This document shows positions 7,222-11,084 of a DNA stretch of 11,084 nt, piece by piece. Position 1 is the stretch's first letter. Each line of letters starts with the position of its first letter. The DNA is from Microcaldota archaeon. Lineage in GTDB: Archaea; Iainarchaeota; Iainarchaeia; JAADDC01. The stretch is taken from the NCBI GenBank assembly GCA_027000685.1, contig JALTNN010000091.1:1-11084 (forward strand). Direction: 5' to 3'. The notes beneath the pieces are model-generated. The model saw only the letters and a program-made list of their open reading frames with translations, was not told the DNA's origin and ran no database searches. The position numbers and the translations under genes are program-made.

Positions 7222-7907
7222 GTCTTGGGAACCTTTTTCAGCGTATATCCGGCCCTTTTCAGGATTTCAACCACCCTTTCCCTCCACATCCTTTCCGCCT
7301 CGTCCATCTTCTCTGGGTGGGTTACGAACTCCCTGAAGGTCTCTCTGAATACCCTGAGTAGTTCTTCGTCCCTGAGGATGTCTCTGGGTGTGGTGAGGAG
7401 GGATCTCAACCTCCTCATAAACGTCATAAGGTCCTTCGTCTCGGCCTCGTCGGGCTCGTACGTGTAGATGTCAAAGGGCCTTTCCCCAGCATTCTCCCCC
7501 CACATGTCGAGTATCGGAATGCGTTCGTGGAAGTACCTTGCTGCCAGGTAGGCCAGGGCCCTCGCGGTCTCGGGACTTTTCTTCCCCTCCTCCCACAGCT
7601 GTATGAGGCCGACGATGTGGAGGCCTGCGTCCGACAGCCTCTCGACGGATATGGTATTCCAAGGGAGGTAGTGGGCAACGAGGGCCGGCTCGTCTGAGAC
7701 TATCCCGTGCTTCACAGCGAGGAGGACACCCGTCCTCTTACCGTCCGGTGTTAAGAGCTCCGCTTTAAATACAGGGTTCACGGAGTTAACGATTTCCCTT
7801 ATTTCCACGTGGACAGGCTCTTCGACGAGAGAATGTTCCGCCCTAATCCTTACCCTGTCTCCTGGTTTTAGTCTGTGCCTGTCGATATCGCTAAGTCGTA
7901 CTTCCAC
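7218..7907 (-). CDS. Protein of unknown function, 229 aa
   Basis: I do not recognise a family. The first ~100 residues look beta-rich and contain [23 protein letters not shown], followed by strands such as [19 protein letters not shown] and a hydrophobic [20 protein letters not shown]. The rest looks helical and charged, with a [19 protein letters not shown] segment and a terminal helix ending [13 protein letters not shown]. There is no cysteine, no signal peptide and no membrane helix, so it is probably a cytosolic protein. The GTG start at 7907 is supported by a TATA box 25-30 nt upstream, implying a leaderless mRNA. Its TAA stop and the cdc48 TAG share the bases TTAG (4-nt overlap). Codon use matches the neighbours, so it is likely a real resident gene. 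No function is proposed. Confidence 0.82.
   Translation of the reverse strand: MEVRLSDIDRHRLKPGDRVRIRAEHSLVEEPVHVEIREIVNSVNPVFKAELLTPDGKRTGVLLAVKHGIVSDEPALVAHYLPWNTISVERLSDAGLHIVGLIQLWEEGKKSPETARALAYLAARYFHERIPILDMWGENAGERPFDIYTYEPDEAETKDLMTFMRRLRSLLTTPRDILRDEELLRVFRETFREFVTHPEKMDEAERMWRERVVEILKRAGYTLKKVPKT
7234..7238 (+). terminator. Possible T-run terminator after cdc48
   Basis: A TTTTT run follows the cdc48 stop by 12 nt with no hairpin. Archaeal RNA polymerase can terminate at such runs. It lies inside the 3' end of the opposing gene, which weakens the call. Confidence 0.35.
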
Positions 7908-7928
7908 CTCACGGATAAGGGAGACGGG

Positions 7929-7939
7929 ATTTTTAAGAC
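7929..7939. promoter_or_regulatory. TATA box shared by tRNA-Thr and the divergent unknown gene
   Basis: ATTTTTAAGAC is centred about 30 nt before the tRNA-Thr 5' end. Its reverse strand (CTTAAAAATC) is about 27 nt before the GTG of the leftward 229-aa gene. It is the best-placed AT-rich element in the gap for both transcripts. Confidence 0.6.
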
Positions 7940-7955
7940 CTCCACTTCCTAAAAT

Positions 7956-8738
7956 TCAGACGGGCCCCGGTAGCTCAGCCCGGCGGAGCGCCCGCCTCGT
8001 AAGCGGGAGGTCGCGGGTTCGAATCCCGCCCGGGGCTCTCACCCTTTTCGGATCCCAGAAGAGACCGCACCTACAGTGGCCCATCTCCCTTATCTCCTCC
8101 TCGTGCCAGTAGCACGGACATATCTTCTTCTTGTCCTCCTCGAAGTCCCCCGTTATCACCCTGCACGGACAGTACCGGAAACCATACGTCTTTTCGTTGA
8201 ACGCGAGTGCCGCTATAACTTCATCGAGCTTCTGCGGATCGGGGTTTAGCACGAACCCCTTCGCCCTAGCATAGACCCTTGCAAACCTCAGGATCCTCTC
8301 ATAGACCTCATCCCTCTCCACGAAGAGGGAAGCGTAAGCCTTCCATATGCACCTGTCCTCCACCACGAATACACCGAGAGGTTCTAACTTCTCCCTTGCG
8401 TAGGGACTCCTTATTCCCTCCTGCATCCAGAAGACGCGGGGAACCTTACCACTCTTGAGAATCTTGTCCACCAATCTTGGAACCTCCTCAGGGGGCCTGA
8501 AGACGACGAGGATTTCGAGAAACTCTTCGGGAACCTCCAAAATGTCCCCGAAGGTGGGCGAACCAAGAATACTCTCCGCGTGAGGGTTCACACAGGCTAC
8601 TTCGAAGCCGTGCTCCTTCATGAGTCTGGGTATGTCATGCGAGGGCTTGCCCTCGGTTCTCGAACATCCCACGAAGACGATCCTCGAGTACCTCAGGAAG
8701 ACCTCCTTGATCGGATCGTGGTTCTCAAGAGGGAACAC
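7956..8738 (-). CDS. CoA-binding domain (YccU-like) fused to a ferredoxin-thioredoxin reductase catalytic-type domain
   Basis: 260 residues from GTG 8738, with a TATA box ~24 nt upstream (leaderless). Residues ~10-138 are a Rossmann CoA-binding domain of the YccU type: SRIVFVGCSR, then EVACVNPHAESILG, PRVFWMQEGIR, and FVVEDRCI near its end. Residues ~145-230 match the FTR catalytic subunit: CPC (190-192), CPC (207-209) and CRC (222-224), then GLF. These six cysteines should hold a [4Fe-4S] cluster next to a redox disulfide that reduces thioredoxin-like partners. Family members normally end just after GLF. Here the frame continues through the antisense of tRNA-Thr, adding ~25 residues (GIRTRDLPL...). 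Losing one A from the run of four at 8045-8048 would place TGA right before the tRNA, so an indel or a true extension is possible. The fusion is unusual; its substrate is unknown. Confidence 0.88.
   Translation of the reverse strand: MFPLENHDPIKEVFLRYSRIVFVGCSRTEGKPSHDIPRLMKEHGFEVACVNPHAESILGSPTFGDILEVPEEFLEILVVFRPPEEVPRLVDKILKSGKVPRVFWMQEGIRSPYAREKLEPLGVFVVEDRCIWKAYASLFVERDEVYERILRFARVYARAKGFVLNPDPQKLDEVIAALAFNEKTYGFRYCPCRVITGDFEEDKKKICPCYWHEEEIREMGHCRCGLFWDPKRVRAPGGIRTRDLPLTRRALRRAELPGPV
7964..8037 (+). tRNA. tRNA-Thr (anticodon CGT)
   Basis: 74 nt with a complete cloverleaf and no intron. The acceptor stem is GCCCCGG/CCGGGGC (7 bp), the D-stem GCTC/GAGC, the anticodon stem CCCGC/GCGGG with loop CTCGTAA, the variable loop 5 nt, and the T-arm GCGGG-TTCGAAT-CCCGC. 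The anticodon CGT (7998-8000) reads ACG. The discriminator is T, as in archaeal tRNA-Thr, and CCA is not encoded. All stems are strongly GC, as in thermophiles. The opposite strand is read through by the end of the CoA-binding/FTR fusion gene. Confidence 0.97.
8045..8048 (+). terminator. Possible short T-run terminator for tRNA-Thr
   Basis: TTTT begins 8 nt after the tRNA 3' end. Short T-runs can end archaeal tRNA transcripts; no hairpin is present. Confidence 0.3.
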
Positions 8739-8756
8739 GTTAAAGATAGGCGTGAG

Positions 8757-8766
8757 TGTTTAAAGC
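8757..8766 (-). promoter_or_regulatory. TATA box for the CoA-binding/FTR fusion gene
   Basis: The reverse strand reads GCTTTAAACA, centred about 24 nt before GTG 8738, which predicts a leaderless message. It begins only 3 nt after the D box of the upstream sRNA, so the gene might also be co-transcribed with the sRNA. Confidence 0.55.
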
Positions 8767-8820
8767 GGTCAGGCACTGCCGGTCTCATCACCGTCAGGAA
8801 GAGCGGATCTCATCATCCCA
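8766..8820 (-). ncRNA. C/D box 2'-O-methylation guide sRNA
   Basis: On the reverse strand all four boxes occur in order. C box ATGATGA is at 8816-8810, a 12-nt guide (GATCCGCTCTTC) at 8809-8798, D' box CTGA at 8797-8794, C' box GTGATGA at 8791-8785, a second 12-nt guide (GACCGGCAGTGC) at 8784-8773, and D box CTGA at 8772-8769. Twelve nucleotides between boxes is the spacing preferred by archaeal sRNPs (L7Ae, Nop5, fibrillarin). Ends are approximate. By the D+5 rule the D guide would direct methylation of the U in GCACUGCCGGUC, and the D' guide the fifth base (A) of GAAGAGCGGAUC. The core ACUGCCGG resembles a conserved small-subunit rRNA segment, but both targets are unverified. No known guide was matched by name. 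Confidence 0.85.
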
Positions 8821-8828
8821 TTTAAAAT
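8819..8828 (+). promoter_or_regulatory. TATA box for the HD-domain gene
   Basis: CATTTAAAAT is centred about 25 nt before ATG 8849, giving a leaderless transcript and supporting that start over an upstream GTG at 8756. Confidence 0.6.
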
Positions 8829-8838
8829 CTAAATGCGA

Positions 8839-8848
8839 AAATATTAAC
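8839..8848 (-). promoter_or_regulatory. Candidate TATA box for the C/D box sRNA
   Basis: The reverse strand reads TGTTAATATT, centred about 24-27 nt before the predicted sRNA 5' end (~8818-8820). It abuts the start codon of the divergent HD-domain gene. Confidence 0.45.
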
Positions 8849-9415
8849 ATGGAGGACCTCAGGAGGTTTTCCGAGCTCCTCCACGGTGAGAGTATTGAAA
8901 CCCTGTCGAAGGAGGCTCCCGCCGTTGCCTACGAGGCCTTTCACAGTGACTGGCTCTTCCACCACACTGAAAGGGTTGTTTTCTGGTCACAGAGGCTCGC
9001 GGAGGAGAAGAACCTCCGGGGAGACTCTTTTCACGCGGTGACCTTCTCTGCATGGGTACACGATATAGGAAGGACGGTCGATCCTGAAAGACACGCGGAA
9101 ATCGGTGCTGTGTGGGTGGAAGAACTCCTGCGGTCGCGCGGTGTTCCGGAAAACATCGTTTCGATCGCCGTTGATGCTGTGCGGAACCACGGGACATCTG
9201 CTACACCGAAAACAGATACAGGGCATATACTCAGGCTTGCCGACGCCCTTGCGGTGTGTGACCCGATGTTCGTGGGCATGTACGCCCCTGTCCTCGAGGA
9301 GGAAGACAGGAAGAAGGTCCTCAAGATGGTGGAGAAGAAGTGGAAGGTCGTGGAGGAGTATGGTAGAGAGGACCTCATCGATCTAAGGACCACCATCAGA
9401 CTTCTGGAGGGGTGA
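8849..9415 (+). CDS. HD-domain metal-dependent phosphohydrolase
   Basis: 188 residues. The HD superfamily fold binds divalent metals and hydrolyses phosphomonoesters or phosphodiesters, often of nucleotides. Visible metal and catalytic residues: His39 (HHTERV), His71-Asp72 (WVHDIGR), His82 (RHAEIGA), His114 (RNHG) and Asp132 (RLADAL). The pattern suggests a genuine hydrolase; the substrate cannot be read from sequence. The family places most such proteins in the cytosol and no membrane segment is visible. I start at ATG 8849 because a TATA box lies 25 nt upstream; a longer frame from 8756 would run antisense through the sRNA gene and adds low-complexity, non-conserved residues. It is divergent from the sRNA and ends 1 nt before the 3' end of the opposing tRNA-Val. 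Confidence 0.88.
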   Translation: MEDLRRFSELLHGESIETLSKEAPAVAYEAFHSDWLFHHTERVVFWSQRLAEEKNLRGDSFHAVTFSAWVHDIGRTVDPERHAEIGAVWVEELLRSRGVPENIVSIAVDAVRNHGTSATPKTDTGHILRLADALAVCDPMFVGMYAPVLEEEDRKKVLKMVEKKWKVVEEYGREDLIDLRTTIRLLEG

Positions 9416-9416
9416 A

Positions 9417-9491
<75 letters not shown>

Positions 9492-9492
9492 G

Positions 9493-9501
9493 CTTATATA
9501 C
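9493..9501 (+). promoter_or_regulatory. TATA box for the methyltransferase-dph2 operon
   Basis: CTTATATAC begins 2 nt beyond the tRNA-Val 5' end and is centred about 33 nt before ATG 9530, predicting a leader of only a few nucleotides. Confidence 0.6.
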
Positions 9502-9516
9502 TCTCCCCGTCAAAAG

Positions 9517-9524
9517 GGTTAAAG
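9517..9524 (-). promoter_or_regulatory. TATA box for tRNA-Val
   Basis: The reverse strand reads CTTTAACC, centred about 29 nt upstream of the tRNA-Val 5' end. It lies just before the start codon of the rightward methyltransferase gene. Confidence 0.5.
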
Positions 9525-9529
9525 GGAAT

Positions 9530-10672
9530 ATGGGAGTAGCGTGGGTGAACGAGAGGGGCGCGTCGGAGATAAAGAGGGGAGTCCTCCACGTCTATGCCCA
9601 GAACGTGGAAAGGGTGGAGGCCGAGCCCGGCGAGTGGGTGGAGATAAGGTATGGAAACGAAACGCTCGCCTACGGCTTCTACTCACCCACCTCCTCTATA
9701 CCCCTGAAGGTCTTCTCAAGGGAGGAGGAAGAGCCCGAGGAGGTGATACTCTCCAGGATGGAGTCCCTATGGAGGGAGAAGAGGAGGCTTTATCCAGATG
9801 TCTTCCGGTGGGTGTTCGCGGAGGGAGATCTCCTCCCAGGGCTGATCGTTGACGTTTACAACGACGTCTCCGCCCTGAGGGTGAATGTGCTGGGAGTGGA
9901 AAGGTATAAGCAGAGGATAGCGGAGTTCATAGTGGAGAAGGGGATACCAAACGTCGTTGAGAGGAACGAATCGCCTGTGAGGGAGTTAGAAGGTCTTCCG
10001 AAGAAGAAAGGCCTCCTCGCGGGAAAGGACTACACCACGGTGATAGATGAGGGAGGGGCGAGGTTTTTCGTAGACGTTCTCAACGGTCAGAAGACGGGGT
10101 TTTACCTTGACCAGAGGGAGAACAGGATCTTCGCCGAAAGATTTGGCGAGGGGAGGATCCTCGACGTCTTTTCCTACACCGGGGGCTTTGGCATCCACAT
10201 GGGCATCTCGGGGGCCGAGGTCCACTTCGTGGAGGTGGGGAGGGAAGAGACGGATGTGCTGAAGAGGAACCTCGAGCTGAACGAGGTGACGGGGAGGATA
10301 TACAGGAGAGATGCTGTGGAAGTTATGAAGGGGTTCGTCCGTAAGGGCAAGAGGTACGACGTCGTCGTGCTTGACCCGCCGGCCCTCGCGAAGAAGAGAG
10401 AAGACGTTGATAACGCAAAGAAAATGTACTTCCTCCTCAACAGACTTGCGGTGAGACTCCTCAGGGACGGCGGGATCCTCCTAACCTCCTCCTGTACACA
10501 CTACATTACCCCCCGGGACTTCCTTGGAATCGTGAGGGGGGCCGCGGAGAAGGAAGGTAAGAGACTCAGGATGCTGGGAGGACTGAGGGGACAGGCATCA
10601 GACCACACGGTCTATCTCCCCCAGCCAGAGACCCTCTATCTAAAACACGGTATTTTTGTGGTGGAAGGATGA
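9530..10672 (+). CDS. PUA-domain class I SAM-dependent rRNA methyltransferase (RlmI/COG1092-like)
   Basis: 380 residues, the usual length for the family. Residues ~1-65 are a PUA RNA-binding domain (RGVLHVYAQNVERVEAEPG ... AYGFYSPTSSIPLKVFSRE), ~75-165 the central family-specific domain (GLIVDVYNDVSALRV, NVVERNESPVRELEGL), and ~170-380 the Rossmann methyltransferase. Key motifs: GQKTGFYLDQRENR at 186-199; SAM loop DVFSYTGGFG at 212-221; LDPPALAKK at 281-289; and Cys322 in SSCTHY, the likely catalytic cysteine of a 5-methylcytosine enzyme. Bacterial RlmI makes m5C in 23S rRNA; the exact site in this archaeon is unknown, so I give no symbol. Start ATG 9530 has a TATA box ~33 nt upstream. The stop overlaps the dph2 ATG (ATGA), suggesting coupled translation of two translation-apparatus modification enzymes. 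Confidence 0.93.
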   Translation: MGVAWVNERGASEIKRGVLHVYAQNVERVEAEPGEWVEIRYGNETLAYGFYSPTSSIPLKVFSREEEEPEEVILSRMESLWREKRRLYPDVFRWVFAEGDLLPGLIVDVYNDVSALRVNVLGVERYKQRIAEFIVEKGIPNVVERNESPVRELEGLPKKKGLLAGKDYTTVIDEGGARFFVDVLNGQKTGFYLDQRENRIFAERFGEGRILDVFSYTGGFGIHMGISGAEVHFVEVGREETDVLKRNLELNEVTGRIYRRDAVEVMKGFVRKGKRYDVVVLDPPALAKKREDVDNAKKMYFLLNRLAVRLLRDGGILLTSSCTHYITPRDFLGIVRGAAEKEGKRLRMLGGLRGQASDHTVYLPQPETLYLKHGIFVVEG

Positions 10673-11084
10673 TAGAGGAGATAAGGGACGTGGCGGAGAG
10701 GATAAGGGGGAGGAGGATCCTCCTCCAGGTGCCAGAGGGGCTCAAGACAGAGCTGGATGACATGGTGAAGATGCTCGAGGAGCGTGGAAAGGAGGTGGTC
10801 GTCTGCATTGATCCGTCCTACGGAGCGTGCGACGTTAGGTTCAAGGAGATGGAGGCGTCTGGATGCGAGGCCATCCTTCACGTGGGCCATGCACCCATGA
10901 TACGGCACCCGAAGGTTTACTACGTGGAGTGGAGGAGGGACGCGGATGCGGAGAAGATAAGGGAAGCCTTGGAGGAGCTTGCGGGGAGGGGAAGGGTGTG
11001 CGTCGTCACTTCCGTGAACTTCAGGTGGGTTCTCGAAGAGGCCAGGGACATTCCCGGTGTTGTAGTGGGCGGTAAGTCCTGGAG
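10669..11084 (+). CDS. dph2: Diphthamide biosynthesis enzyme Dph2, N-terminal part (continues past window)
   Basis: 138 residues are visible before the right edge. Dph2 is a non-canonical radical-SAM iron-sulfur enzyme that transfers a 3-amino-3-carboxypropyl group from SAM to a histidine of elongation factor 2, the first step of diphthamide synthesis. Visible features: RILLQVPEGLK at the start of the first repeat domain, then VVCIDPSYGACDV, where Cys54 is the first [4Fe-4S] ligand, followed by AILHVGHAPM. The archaeal enzyme is a homodimer with three cluster cysteines, one per domain; the other two fall outside the window. The ATG overlaps the methyltransferase stop by 3 nt (ATGA), and GGTGG about 5 nt before it can serve as ribosome-binding site. 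Confidence 0.95.
   Translation, partial: MIEEIRDVAERIRGRRILLQVPEGLKTELDDMVKMLEERGKEVVVCIDPSYGACDVRFKEMEASGCEAILHVGHAPMIRHPKVYYVEWRRDADAEKIREALEELAGRGRVCVVTSVNFRWVLEEARDIPGVVVGGKSW

Noticed and set aside
8761..8820. C/D box-like matches elsewhere in the window
   Set aside because: I scanned for TGATGA and its complement TCATCA. Only 8769-8816 has the C, D', C' and D boxes in order with correct spacing.
8756..8848. Upstream GTG start for the HD-domain protein
   Set aside because: The added 31 residues are antisense to the C/D box sRNA and the TATA box at 8819-8828 would lie inside the gene; ATG 8849 fits a leaderless start.

Overview
The window is archaeal chromosome, most likely from a thermophilic or hyperthermophilic euryarchaeote. 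The evidence is a Dph2 diphthamide synthase, a CDC48/VAT ATPase, an archaeal type IA topoisomerase, an Lrp regulator, AT-rich TATA boxes about 25-30 nt ahead of start codons (leaderless genes), tRNAs with very GC-rich stems and no encoded CCA, and a compact C/D box guide RNA with two 12-nt guides. Coding strands are purine-rich with heavy AGG/AGA and ATA codon use. The CDC48 sequence looks closest to Thermococci-like proteins as I remember them, but I cannot assign a genus.

Layout. Positions 1-610 (+) hold the C-terminal part of a multi-spanning membrane protein. It overlaps tail-to-tail with a leftward gene (585-1673) for a cysteine-free ATP-cone protein that resembles only the N-terminal part of anaerobic ribonucleotide reductase. 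A short divergent promoter (1674-1728) then drives a tight rightward operon: an Lrp/AsnC regulator (1729-2205), topoisomerase I (2202-3941), an NFACT-R (Rqc2/RqcH C-terminal half) protein (3925-4683) and CDC48 (4699-7221). The first two junctions overlap and the last gap is 15 nt. CDC48 meets a leftward gene of unknown function (7218-7907) at interlocked stop codons.

Next come tRNA-Thr(CGT) (7964-8037, +), a leftward CoA-binding/ferredoxin-thioredoxin-reductase-like fusion (7956-8738) whose last codons run antisense through that tRNA, a leftward C/D box sRNA (about 8766-8820), a rightward HD-domain protein (8849-9415), leftward tRNA-Val(CAC) (9417-9491), and a rightward pair: an RlmI-like PUA methyltransferase (9530-10672) and dph2 (10669 to the window end). 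No gene-free stretch exceeds about 110 nt, and the longest one (8739-8848) holds the sRNA.

How the genes fit together. Much of the content concerns RNA modification, translation and protein quality control: two tRNAs, a 2'-O-methylation guide RNA, an rRNA methyltransferase, the EF-2 diphthamide enzyme, an NFACT protein linked to stalled-ribosome rescue, and CDC48. The NFACT-CDC48 adjacency is the most suggestive, because the eukaryotic counterparts (Rqc2 and Cdc48) act in the same ribosome-associated quality control pathway. The other unusual items are the C/D box sRNA between divergent genes, the ATP-cone protein, the CoA-binding/FTR fusion and its tRNA overlap, and a 76-bp perfect duplication inside CDC48. 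No CRISPR array, transposon or sign of recent foreign DNA was seen.
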